A stretch of 64,000 nt of DNA from Ypsolopha sequella (lineage: Eukaryota > Arthropoda > Insecta > Lepidoptera > Ypsolophidae), in assembly GCA_934047225.1 (NCBI GenBank), contig OW203986.1, forward strand, positions 13,147,221 to 13,211,220. Reading direction: 5' to 3'. The notes below the pieces were generated by a model that was not told the origin of the DNA, did no database searches, and worked only from the letters and a program-made list of their open reading frames with translations. Of the stretch, positions 23,113-33,790 are shown piece by piece. The stretch's first letter is position 1; every line of letters begins with the position of its first letter. The position numbers were made by a program, and so were the translations under genes.

Positions 23113-24802
23113 CCCAAGTAGCATTTTACTCCATTTAAGAGTACACATTTAGTTCCCATGTGTACTTGAAGCATTATTACAGTTCACTCGTGATGTAGAA
23201 GCTGCATTATTGCGATTAATTACACCTACACCTGTCTAAGGGACTTATAGAGGTGTAGAGTTATACTTTTATACGATTGTTGGTGTAATAATACTCTAAC
23301 AACTATCCTTTAGTCAGCCGTCTGACTAAGAGCATTATAGGAGGGTAGAGATACGGCAACCGCTGTTTAACGGCCTACTTGTACGATGTTATGGAGCTAG
23401 AATTTTAATAGAACACACGTGGTCATTTATAAAGCCAAAGGCTGTTATGTTTACTTGTTTTAGACTGTTATACAGCTAGTAGCTGTAGTAGGACTTGTTT
23501 GTGATCATTAAAATAACCTCTTTTTACTATCTGTACAGAAGTGTTTAAATGGTTCACATGTGCACTGTAGGCTGTAAAAAGGACTACATGTGTTGTCCAT
23601 TAACATCAATAGCAGTTTATTTGTCCACAAGTACTACTCTTATTTGCTGTAAGCTGAACATGAATGTGAATGTGATATTCTATTACACTTATCCCACGGT
23701 ATCTCACACGAAAACAAAAAGTGATTTTTGTTAGTTTGTTACAAAATTTGTACTTTAGGTACTCATACTTGTCTTAGTACCTGGGCTAGGCGATTTAACG
23801 GACAATAATTATTATTGCGGATCTCTAAAGTTTCAGTATATTGAAAGAATTAAACGATGATACACAATTGACCTGAAATACATCTTAAAGCTGTACATAA
23901 GTTCACATTAGAATAAATTTATAGACATTGGCTCTGTAGTGGTACAAATGTGGGACTTCATATAGCTAACAGCATTCTAACAGAACACATGTGAACCTAT
24001 TAAATGCTCACCGCATTAAATTGGAGTTATAACAGTTCACATAGCCGTTTTTCATTTCCACCATGTTGTTCTACGTAACCTACTAAAATATTTACCAAAT
24101 AAATCTCTAAAATTATCATGCAGATTTATCACAAAATACGCAGATAGAGCGATTGAGTTTTGGTTTCATGTTATAATTAATTACTGTAGTATAATTATAA
24201 TGCCAATATAATATCAAAAACTGAAAATTGTAGATTTCCTCTCAGCCAGTTTTAAATATTTTAAAATGAATATCGCGTTTTTTCAGAGGCGCGTGAATAT
24301 TTTAGCTGTAAATATGTATACATTTCACGATAAAGTTGCATTCCCATGGCATTAACATTATTAAGTATACCGCGTGTTATCATAAATTTTTATCCTTGAT
24401 CAGCCGGAGTTAATGTTTCTGATGGCACACACAAAACCAAACCAATGAGGAAATTAATAATAAAATAAAGAAATAATAGGACACATGTGAATTTGAGGCT
24501 GTGTATTTAGCCACTTGTTACTCTTTATTACACTCATGTATGTTGTATGGTTCACACTGCGTCCCATATAGTGCCGTAAGTCAGCCTTAAGTCCACATGT
24601 TACTACTTAAACTGCTATTATAATGCTATTATACTGCTAATGTACAGCCATAGTGAACTTAAGGCTGTCTAATTTGTGCCCAAACTGGTTCTATAAGAGC
24701 ATTATAGCAAGCTATACAGCTCTTATACAGCTGACTTACACAGCTTGTGGAGTACATGTGAACGACTAGACATCTTATATAGAACCCCGAATGCTACTTG
24801 GG
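23113..24802. mobile_element. 1.69-kb non-autonomous inverted-repeat element
   Basis: Perfect 13-bp terminal inverted repeats: cccaagtagcatt (23113-23125) and aatgctacttggg (24790-24802). Both subterminal regions are dense in short recurring words such as 'gctgta', 'cacatgtgaac', 'gttcacatgtg' and 'ttatacagc', a pattern typical of transposase-binding arrays. There is no ORF longer than about 60 codons, so it cannot encode a transposase. It splits a GC-rich stretch whose two sides are both coding-like. No clear target duplication. Confidence 0.75.
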
Positions 24803-24944
24803 AAGTCACTCGAAGCCGGACAAGACGCGCAAGATGCGACCCATGGCCGGCCCTATACAACTTCATATATTTGTTCTCTCCGCCGCCGTCGCAAGAAGAA
24901 CCGCTTGGCGCGCCTCTTGAAGCCTGAAGCTATGGCCGAGGGGT
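24803..24944 (+). other. GC-rich flank with KPEAMA reading
   Basis: 'gaagcctgaagctatggccga' type text here is repeated in inverse orientation at about 22888-22910. The frame reads RKKNRLARLLKPEAMAEG then stop. Probably a diverged second fragment of whatever 22841-23086 represents. Confidence 0.4.
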
Positions 24945-25555
24945 AAGAATTCTTGGAAACAAAGAGGCAAAACTTGCTACTACTGAAGGTATTCCTGCGT
25001 TATGCACTTCACTCTTTTCAGAAATGTTACCAACCTTGAGAGACCAATGCTTTTACCAGTGGAGGGAGTACTTTGATCAGCGATCCTTAGAGAAGGGAAT
25101 TTGGTATAAAACAATCCATGCAACCCACTTAGCTTCCCCTGGTTCGACAATAATAAAAGAAACAGAAATTAATTAGTCCTTACCTTTACGCTACGTTCTG
25201 GCTGGACACATCCCATTAAATAAGTTTTCTTACTTAATACGTAAATCAGACACACCAAACTGCAGTGAGTGCGGGGTATTCGAAGACGGCTGTCATATTT
25301 TAATGGAATCTGTACGAAATGAAGGCAAACGAAGACAAATATTTTGTGATTCTATTTTTGAATGAAGTGGCTGAAACAGAGCCTTGGGTGCTCTTAATTC
25401 AAAAGAAGCTGAGATACTGCTGAAATTAGCAAAGATTTGTACCAAAATAGGAAATGACTGTATGTGGTCTGTAGCAAATACCTATCTTTAATTTGTACAA
25501 TTAGGGTAACATAATCACATCGTGACCAAACCCTCCAATAAAGATTTAAAAAAAA
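24945..25555 (+). pseudogene. LINE polymerase 3' end with RNase H tail and zinc motif
   Basis: Translation gives RILGNKEAKLATTEGIPAL, which looks like the end of an RNase H domain, then LRDQCFYQWREYFDQRS, a stop, YVLAGHIPLNKFSYLIRKSD, and a zinc motif CSECGVFEDGCHILMESV. The ORF ends at about 25490 and a 3' UTR leads to a poly(A) run at 25547. RNase H plus a C-terminal Cys/His motif points to the R1/I/LOA group rather than CR1. At least three in-frame stops; dead. Confidence 0.7.
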
Positions 25556-25794
25556 ACAGTTCAAATCCCATATTTAAGTTTTTGTATTCGGTCAGCTTGC
25601 TTTGGAAGGCACGTTAAGCTATGGGTTACTTTTGCACCCGAAGTATGGAGATAGGACTTACCAACTCATCGCGCTGGGAAGTGATAATCATCGTTGAAAA
25701 GTGGGTGTACGAGTATGGACTGTAACTTGTATTTCACAGTTGATACCCAGAAACACCTTTGGCATCTCTCGGGAATGCATGTCGCGACAATTTA
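25556..25794 (+). mobile_element. tRNA-headed SINE, copy 3, head truncated
   Basis: Starts at the B box (gttcaaatccc, 25559) directly after the LINE poly(A) run, then 'ttggaaggcacgttaagct', 'acccgaagtatggagatagg' and 'gcatgtcgcgacaattta'. The A box is missing. Confidence 0.75.
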
Positions 25795-26020
25795 TATATT
25801 TTTATAGCCGCCAATGACCTTCAGTCGACTTGTCTTGGTACAAATATAAATAACCTGCACCAATGGGATATCGCTGACTCACCTCGCTGCGACTGTGGAG
25901 CCTCAGAACAGACTATCCATCACATCGTAAAGAAGTGCCCCATCAGAAAGTTTTCTAGTGGGCTGGAGCAGCTACACCAACTACTCGTATCACCTGACGC
26001 GAAAACATGGCTTTGATAGC
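25795..26020 (+). pseudogene. Second LINE C-terminal fragment
   Basis: From about 25855 the frame reads LHQWDIADSPRCDCGASE, QTIHHIVKKCPIRKF then LLVSPDAKTWL and a stop. 'SPRCDCG...TIHHIVxxCP...R' is the C-terminal zinc motif of a jockey/CR1-like polymerase. It abuts the SINE 3' end. Upstream domains absent. Confidence 0.7.
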
Positions 26021-26570
26021 CTGTATCTAGAAATAAACACAAATAGCGACAGAACTAGGTATATTGAAAACAAAGCGTATTGCATTACGATTACGATGAC
26101 GTCGCATGTCTCCGAAAGCGCAAAATAGGAAAAAATAATACTTTTCATATGGATGCGATGGACGGAAAGAAATCCATAAATAATTTTTCGAAGTAATATT
26201 TTTCTTGTATTTTAGTGCAAGAACCATGCAAATAACATTTGTGGTTTATAAGAAATAACCAATTTTATTCTAATAACAGCTTGACTTTGAACAATATTTT
26301 CATGCTGTTTCTTATACGCGAGAATAATTTCTTGAAACGAAGTTGTTCTTTGTAGTTATATGTTTTTCATATATTTAAACACACCGTTTCAGAGAAACAA
26401 TTTTCTAATAGGAGTAAATTTTGGATGACGCTGGGAAGAGACGTATTGCCAAGTCACACATATATATTTTTTCTTTTTTTCATTAAGCTGAATTCCTGCT
26501 GTCTTATACTTTCTTATCCCTTAGTTAAAGGAGATATAAGTCATTTGTTTAGTATAAGTTTTATGTTAAA
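26021..26570. other. Unannotated stretch
   Basis: No gene or repeat end seen. Confidence 0.4.
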
Positions 26571-26660
26571 AAAAAAGACATGATCTTTTGCTAAGTTTCT
26601 TGCCCTTCTTCTTAGCAAGACTATCGAATAGGTGGAGGTAGGCATGTATTTATATAAGTA
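26571..26660 (+). repeat. Repeat fragment, partner of 62300-62410
   Basis: 'aagacatgatcttttgctaa', 'tttcttgcccttcttcttag' and 'ataggtggaggtag' match the minus strand of 62300-62410. The wording resembles a widespread lepidopteran LINE/SINE 3' region with 'tttcttgccggttcttct'. Confidence 0.65.
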
Positions 26661-26684
26661 ACCTATTAGTAAGTAGTATATAGG

Positions 26685-26831
26685 ATGGGATTTGGTCCGC
26701 CGCCGCCTGGATTCGTGCTGGGGCTCGGTTGGTGATCATTGAATCTTGTTCCTGGTCCCTGGCCGAGTCTCCGGTATGGGTTCGGGCAGTTAATTGGATT
26801 TCACACATATATTTTACCTATCATTTTAATC

Positions 26832-26881
<50 letters not shown>
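26685..26881 (+). repeat. GC-rich fragment ending in (TA)n
   Basis: 'gtccgccgccgcctggattc' to 'gagtctccggtatgggttcg' is GC-rich, then AT-rich, and ends in about 23 TA units (26834-26880). This looks like a retroelement 3' end with a microsatellite tail, but the family is not identified. Confidence 0.5.
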
Positions 26882-26887
<6 letters not shown>

Positions 26888-26989
26888 TGCTACATAAATT
26901 AAATAAACCTTTAATTTAGTTCATGTACATTTATTATTTAATTACATATATTTTTTATTAGATTAAATTTGACGTGTAAAAAGTGTATT

Positions 26990-27045
26990 ATATAGGTTTA
27001 CCTGCTTTGCAAAATAAACTATTTGAATTTGAATTGAATTTGACA
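26990..27045 (+). mobile_element. LINE 3' tail
   Basis: 'aaataaactatttgaatttg' with repeated (aattg/aatttg) units is the usual end of a CR1/jockey-type LINE in insects. Only the tail is visible. Confidence 0.5.
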
Positions 27046-27400
27046 CGACTTAGAAATAAAAGCTCGAGACCGATGTGCAGACAACGATGTCCTTTCGTTA
27101 TTTTTCGCCCTCGTAAAGCAAGAAACTTAGAATACGTAAACAAGCAAAAACGCTTCTATTTTAGACAGAATCTTAAAAAGCCTGCGTAACAAATAATAAC
27201 AAATCCTAACAAAATACAAAATACAAAAATATTTATTTCGGTAAAAACACATTATAACAAAAACATTGTTGAGGCCTTCTTGTAAGTATAAAAACACTTG
27301 TGACAGAAGACCCCACTCTTCCATAGCCATAAATTATTAAAATTTATACCAAAACAAATAATTGCTAGTTTTAGTAATAAACTTTATAACAAAAATAAAA

Positions 27401-27518
27401 ATATATTTCGACATATGGTCGGCTTCAGTGGAATTTGATACAATATATTTTGATACAATATATTAATACAATATATTGTATCAAATTCCACTGAAGCCGA
27501 CCATATGTCGAAATATAT
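27401..27518. repeat. Perfect 49-bp inverted repeat
   Basis: 27401-27449 (atatatttcgacatatggtc...) is exactly mirrored at 27470-27518 (...gaccatatgtcgaaatatat), 20 bp apart. The arm shares 'atatttcga...tggtcgg.ttcagt' with the dispersed element end at 22105, 51010 and 57087, so this is a head-to-head pair of those ends. Confidence 0.9.
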
Positions 27519-29994
27519 CTGGAAATTGTTATTTTAATAAGTGTTTTTATATAAATATGTAATATAAACTGAATAAAAAAAAACAAATAAGTTATCTTTA
27601 ATATTTAAAAAATAAAAATATTTATAGAAGACAAATAAAAGTAATTCTGTTGAATGCACGGTCTGATTCGTGAGTGTGTAAATTTGTGCGTAAGTGTGAA
27701 ATGGGAGGATCCTCTCAAAACAATGCTCTTTCCTCGGGATCAATTCAATATACAGTACAATCTTCTCGGGTAGCTAAGGCTCACTTGGACTGCATATTTG
27801 CTCAAGCGATAGAAAATCCCCGCTCGAGTGAATTGCCTTTGATCGAAACGGATAACCGGATGAACGGAATCGACTTGTCTTGAGTGTCATTTGTATTCGG
27901 GTTTTTGGGGATCCATAAGTAAAGTTGAACCTTAGATACATACTTTAGGGGTTCATGAAAGAAGCCTCTCTGTGCGGCGAAAACTTAGAAATTATCGCTG
28001 ATTATTCCAAAAACGTCTATCGCACTCTGGACCAAGGTCAAAGACATGTGTTACTAACTTATTGATGTTGCAAAATGACGTCGTAAAAAACTATACCGGG
28101 AAAGTGGTAACTACTAGGTAGTTACGTAGTAACAGTCAATCGTCTGTTACTGAATTCTTTAGATTTTTCAAAACCTGGACAGACTGATTAATAGTTTGGG
28201 TGCCCTGCCCACCTGCCAAGGGGAGGAGCAGGCGGGGAGCTGATTATGATTGTTTGCTAACTGCGCTTTTTATATACAGAATATGCCAAGATATTAATTT
28301 TATTTTTTTTTTTTTTATTAATAATTTATAGTGTAAGGTGTGACTCCTTGATGGAACTTCATTCTAACACTAATCAAAGTCTTCTTGTACGAGTTCCACT
28401 ATTTTATTTCTTTAATTATTGCGACTAGTTTCGTCTATTTGACATCGTCGGGCTGATTGGAATAGGTTAACAGTAAAAGTATGATTTTTACATGATAAGA
28501 GTATTCTCATTTTACATGATAAGAGTATTCTCAAGCAGCACATGACAGCTGTATAGTCAGACTACAGAATAAGTGAATGCTCAAGCCTGTATTGGCTTAC
28601 TGCTTACACGGCTATACAGTACACAACTGTACACACATTAACCAGCCCTGACAATTACAGTAGCTGGTTAAGAGGATTGTAGGAGCTGCAGAAGATTTGT
28701 ATAGAGAACAGCCATTGTAGCCTACAATTCAGCTCTTTTAATGCTTTTATACAGCCCACGGATTTTTGAGACTTGACAGCAGCATTTACAGAAAATAGAA
28801 AGAAATCAATTAACTTGTAAATCTAGCCTTTGTTTGTAGTTTTAAAAGCTGTGTTCGTTAAAAATTGTACGCAAGCTATAATTTTATACACCACACTGAA
28901 ATATCAATGAAAAGGATCGATGATTCATTTAATTTGGGAACACAATTTTCTGTCATCAAAGTTTATATTTGTTATCAACTTGTATTTTCCATTTTTTATT
29001 AATAGATTAATAGAACCACGAAATATTTTCACTCTTAGATAAATTAAGTGTGTAAGAGTTTGAATTACTAAATTAGTATGAATTTATATCTTAAAAAAAC
29101 TTTCCCGTAGTTCTTAACAGAAAATTAACTTATACAGTAATTGAGATATAATAAATATGAACCTTTTGTTTTCATATCTGACAACAATGATTACGGCATA
29201 AATTATTACGGAATCCTTTTTACATTGTTTGGTGATAGATCTGTTATTTTCTGTATAAACTCACCAGTTAAGAAATTCAAAACTGAAATTGGATCATACG
29301 CATTTAATTTTGAGTCGATATAATATGCTACAATTGATAAAACTCTTTGGGCTTTTTTTTTAAGAAAAAAATTCATATTAATTTAAGGAATTGTAATGAA
29401 ATCATGATCACACTAAACCACTTGCCCAGAAGTAAATAATAACATAATTTGTTTTCCTTTGAACGGTTATAAGAAAGCTGGTCAACCAAAAAGCTTATAA
29501 CCATATAACTTTATTTAACCCTTATAGCCACAGAACATTTAAATCAAAATGTTCTGAGCTTATAACCGTCTAGTGTTTAACTAATAGTGATTAATTACTA
29601 TATGGTTTATAAAGAATCTGTTCACACAGAGATGGTAAGATAAATAAAGCTTAGACCAACATATTTTATAATTTGGTTATTTTTGTTACATTTAATAATA
29701 TTATGTACCTGTTAGTGTTTATGCAGATTATAATTTAACTTGGTTTTAACTTTTATTTGTAGAGTGAATAGGATTACTATTTAACGTTATGCAATTGTTT
29801 TTAATAAAAAGTAAATTATATTCTTAATTTTATAGAAAGAATTTCATCAAATTTAAATAAATAGTTTAGTTTAATTTAATGTTATATATATTTTGTTTAA
29901 TCTAAATTTACCAATTTCTTATAACTTTTTAAATACTTATCCATGTGCACACGAAACGATGTTATAAAATCAAAATATAGTGTAATAATTTGAG
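27519..29994. other. Long stretch, no gene recognised
   Basis: 27674-27883 is an open frame of 69 codons without recognisable motif. 28486-28533 is a 24-bp tandem duplication (catgataagagtattctc). 28540-28760 is dense in 'gctgtatag', 'cagctg' and 'ctgtac', like the subterminal arrays of 23113-24802, and may be a fragment of a related element. 28800-29994 shows nothing. Confidence 0.4.
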
Positions 29995-30180
29995 TACAAT
30001 GAAACACGAGTGCTTATTTAAGAAACGAACGAAGTGAGTTTCGTTATAGTTTTACACGAGTGTCCCAATGTCTAATTATGTTCAGTTGCACACAATACTT
30101 TATCTACAACCATCAAAAATATCGTCCTTATTGACAATATTTTCAATTAACATTTTCACGAAAACTTCGTTCATGAAAAA
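29995..30180. mobile_element. Uninterrupted copy of the 16870 MITE
   Basis: 'acgagtgtcccaatgtctaa', 'ttgcacacaatactttatct' and 'catcaaaaatatcgtcctt' match 16870-17520 in inverse orientation. This copy lacks the LINE and shows the original contiguous sequence. Confidence 0.8.
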
Positions 30181-30589
30181 TATTTGTTTTTGTACAATAA
30201 ACATATTATTTTGGCACTCCTGTATAGCTGAGCTTTCTCGAGTTTGATCTTTTTTTACCGGAGGCACAGTATAAAGCTTAAAAAAAGGTAAAGATAGCTT
30301 TCTCTTACCTATACAGTCAAAAACGACATTTTGTTTACCAAACAAGTTCTATAAATGGTAAGGAACCAGTTTCCGCGACTGTACGTCGTATACACAAAAG
30401 TATTGAAAATGCAAACATTTGCTATTTTTTTCTAAAGTGATACTCGAATTTATAAAATGAAATAATTTTAATTATGAGCCGGCTCTTTAAAATATAATAT
30501 AAGTCTATCTATGAAAAGATTTTGCAAACAATATGAAACAAAAGGCCAAATATTGACCGAACTAAAAGCGCAAGATTACTCGATACACC

Positions 30590-30840
30590 CACAGTGAAAG
30601 AGTATCAAAATCCATCCAACCTCTTACGAAATGGTATGAAGATTGTTCCTACTTTACATACGATATAGACGGCTCAAATATGGAATACGTTACTAGTCTA
30701 ATATGGAGCACACTGCACACCATGATGCCAATGTTGCTGATTTGCCACATGCATCAGAGTGGCTTGAGCCGTATTTTAGCGGATAGAAGAACCAAATTTA
30801 AGCCGTTGAAGCCGGAACGAGCTGTTGTATTTTCCCAGTC
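30590..30840 (+). pseudogene. Possible hAT transposase C-terminal remnant
   Basis: From about 30755 the frame reads GLSRILADRRTKFKPLKPER then AVVF. This resembles the dimerisation end of hAT transposases (SRxxRIxxDRRTxLxPxxxE..VFL). Upstream codons are frame-shifted and full of stops, so the call rests on about 20 residues. Confidence 0.4.
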
Positions 30841-30919
30841 AGTAGTACATATTTAGTTGTTTGATTATTTTAATTTGCATTAAGTATTACTGAAAGTTAA
30901 ATATGTCATCCAGTGATGA

Positions 30920-31100
30920 TGAAATAATACTGTTTCATTTCCTCGCAATCGAAGTGCAAAGCAGAGTGTATAACTCTGGCATAAAACCCATTTTGTCCTC
31001 GACTCAATATATACCCTCGCCGTTCGGCTCGGGCATATAAACGTCTCGGAAGAAATGAATTGTTTTATGCCCTTGTTGTACAATCTACTATTATTAATCA
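30920..31100. repeat. MITE-like repeat, related to 32615-32800
   Basis: Shared layout: 'agagtgtataactctggcataaaaccc', 'tcctcgactc' and an end 'tacaatctactatt' here, against 'gagtatgctcctctggaata', 'aagcctgtc' and 'tataatctacttttat' there. The open frames across it are incidental. Confidence 0.55.
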
Positions 31101-31382
31101 TTTATTTAATTACAGCAAAAATTGTAAATAATCCCCGCTCTGTAATCATGTTTTTCCAGTTATCAAGCCTCATTCTGCTTTCTTTATGGTAAGCCTATAA
31201 AATTACGTTCAAGTTAGTTTACATTAGGGCAGTCCCTAAAATTGTAAAAACAGTGCCCCCTTTTGTAGCATGCGAATGGTTATTTTCCCCAACCATGTTC
31301 CTAAGCAGTTCTTTTGTTGCGCCGTCGATAGTTCTTTCTTTCTTTCTTAATTTTTTGTTACACAACATTTTGAAAATTACAA

Positions 31383-31765
31383 ATAAGCGGCCGTACCTCA
31401 GGGGTAGACCGCTGGCCTGTCAATCTTGAGATCCAGGTTCCATCCCCGGTCAGGCATGCACTAATGAGTTTTTTGGAATTTATGGGCATAGTATTTGTTC
31501 GTACTTAACACTTGCTGAACGGTGAAAGCAAACATCGTAAGGAAACCTGCATGCCCTAAAAATCGTGTATTTGTGCCCGAAGTACGGCGATAGAGCTCAC
31601 CACTAATCACGTTGGGGCATAATAATCGTCGGTGATACGCGGGCTTAGAATAATAAAACTATGTACGCGGGTGTACCGAGTATGGACTATGAATTGCATT
31701 TCAAACTTCACACTCGAAACACCTCTGACAACCCCTCGGGGATTCATGTCATGGCGATATATTTA
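31383..31765 (+). mobile_element. tRNA-headed SINE, copy 4, complete
   Basis: Clear A box (ctcaggggtagaccgctgg) and B box (ggttccatccc, about 31437), then 'aacatcgtaaggaaacctgc', 'tgtgcccgaagtacggcgat', 'ataatcgtcggtgata' and 'cctcggggattcatgtcatg'. The best-preserved head in the window. A 30-bp insertion sits after 'gcgggcttag'. Confidence 0.9.
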
Positions 31766-32078
31766 TTTTCACACCACCTGCTCGACAATGTTCAATTACA
31801 TATCATGCAACCTCAACGTAAAGTAACGCATTATATCTCAAGGGATATAAAATTATATGAAAATCCCTAGGGATTAAAGTGATTTAAATTTGGAACGTCA
31901 AATTCGTGTGGAAACTCGTGGAAAACAAATGCCCATATGGAATTGTAAAGAGGTTTGTTCGAAAATCGAACTGGCCACCATAAGCAGAATTCAACAAAAA
32001 GAAAAAAAGCGTTTACAAAGAATGTGAAACAAAAGACGGTGTTTGGTGCTGTGATTGTCAGTGAATTTTATTGAATTA

Positions 32079-32570
32079 CTAGCTGACCCGGCGAACTTCG
32101 TTCCGCCTAACAGTCTAATAATATCGTGTTAACTTTGGTTAAACTTAATTTAGGATTTTTTTATTGCTTGCCATTGCGAAAGAAGAAAGGCAGGGACCCA
32201 TGTAGTAGTTTCAGTACCGTTGTTAGGCTTAGCGTAGGGTATTGAATATATGCAGAAATAATAGTTCTTGGAATAACTAAGCGATTTTTAAAACTTGGGG
32301 TTTAGATGTTATTTAATGATATCAGAACGCTAGATAAATAGGTTTCTTTTATATGCGTAGTTTTGTCAACAGATGGTACCACATGCTGTTTGCATTCGTA
32401 AAATTAATTAATTAATTAATTGTTATTCGATAACTTATCCGATATTTTATTACTTATTCTGCTATTCGGAGCGGATAAGAATACATAAAAAAAGAGATAA
32501 CTAACATCGATCCAGCCGATCTTGAGTTATAAGTGGTGTAACTAACACGACTTTGTTTTATATATTTAGA
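32079..32570 (-). mobile_element. Non-autonomous Helitron, 492 bp
   Basis: On the minus strand it starts TCTAAATATATAAAACAAAG (32570) and ends GAAGTTCGCCGGGTCAGCTAG (32079). It sits between host A and T with no target duplication, the rule for Helitrons, and ends CTAG as required. Its last ~22 bp match the 3' end of the larger Helitron at 40449-40470, so the two could share a transposase. No ORF inside. Confidence 0.8.
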
Positions 32571-32614
32571 TTAATGTTGATAAAAAATGTCGAGCTTTTT
32601 ATTGTCTCGCAGAA

Positions 32615-32800
32615 GGTGTGAAAAGTAGAGTATGCTCCTCTGGAATAAAGCCTGTCTTTGTCTTGGGCAGCTTGAACCCCTCGCTTTACTCAGGACTCTA
32701 TATAACTCTAGAGTCCCTCGTTACGCCCAGGGTTTAATATGCCGCCCGTGACGGAAGACACTGCTTTATTCCCTTAGTGTATAATCTACTTTTATTTAGT
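32615..32800. repeat. MITE-like repeat, related to 30920-31100
   Basis: See the partner at 30920. Contains 'ctcaggactctatataactc' and a palindromic 'tctagagtccctcg'. Confidence 0.5.
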
Positions 32801-33429
32801 TATTACAACAGGTGGACTTAATGCTAAAAGCATTTTCTACCAGTCTCACAATTAGCTTTTGTTACTTGGAAGCATTTGCGGTGTGCAAGTAACTTGTACT
32901 ATGTTCTGTGTGTGGACTACCCAGCATTTCGAAATATTTTGTTTGGTCCGCGGTCTATGTAAATGAAATAAAGCACCTCGAAGAGAAATGGCCCTTTTAT
33001 TGCAAGGGCGGTCGGGTTCACGAAATATTAAGTAATAAATAGCTTCATGTTTTATGCTTTTAGATAACATCGTGGTCATTGTCAGGTTTCCTAAAATATG
33101 CGTCTAGTTATCTGGAATAAACGGGATTCATTTTGTTTTAATTAGGTCTTTGTTTATCAGGCATAGACGGTTGTGTTTAGTTAATAAATTGCTATTACCG
33201 CTTTAAAGCGGTGCAGTTTCAAAGGTTGTTTGATCAAATGTCATTTGATTCCTCCAACTCAAAGTTAATGTGGGAACCGTGGATTTTTTTCATTTGTGTC
33301 TTTATTTACCGTTTTGATAAAATACAACGAAATTCAACCCGTTTTCCAAATGAAAGTTTTGTTTGTAAATAATTAATTTATCGATACTTTTTAATTATCT
33401 CAGTAGAACTAGTTTTAACCCGTCGAATT
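32801..33429. other. Unannotated stretch
   Basis: No gene or repeat boundary recognised. Confidence 0.4.
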
Positions 33430-33612
33430 AGTAAGTAGAAGTGGCAGTGAGCTGGCTATATTTTTGTGTTGTAATGGAGACCACACACAGCAAAGCGAGG
33501 ACGTTGCGGTTAGCGGCTGGGTGAGGATGACGCAGGACCGCCAAGAGTGGCATTGGAGAGGCCTATGTCCAGCAGTGAACGAATACAGCCTGATGGATGG
33601 ATGGATGGAATG
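33430..33612 (+). mobile_element. RTE-like LINE 3' end fragment
   Basis: WVRMTQDRQEW (about 33520) then, one frame over, GEAYVQQ, a stop and TNTA, followed by 'cctgatggatggatggatgg' as tail. Same LINE group as 11698, 20485 and 35320. Confidence 0.7.
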
Positions 33613-33679
33613 CAAGGAAAGATCAAACTTGCAAACTTGATCTAGAACTATGAGATATTGATTTGGAACGAAATTAAAG

Positions 33680-33790
33680 TAACAAATAAATAATAATAAT
33701 AATAATAAAATTCTTTACTGCACAAGATACACACGCGAGCTTAATAATATAATATTTTTCTACCGGCTAACCTTTGGTAATGGGGAAGTT
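33680..33790 (-). mobile_element. LINE 3' end fragment, antisense
   Basis: (taa)n followed by 'aaattctttactgcacaaga' is the mirror of a LINE tail, related to 6335-6480. 'ctaacctttggtaatggg' follows. Limits uncertain. Confidence 0.5.

Noticed and set aside
30902..30950. Short reading MSSSDDEIILFHF resembling transposase N termini
   Set aside because: It begins at the edge of a MITE-like repeat (30920-31100) and the reading ends after about 25 residues.
31383..31450. Candidate tRNA gene
   Set aside because: A and B boxes are present, but no acceptor stem closes and the sequence runs straight into the SINE body.
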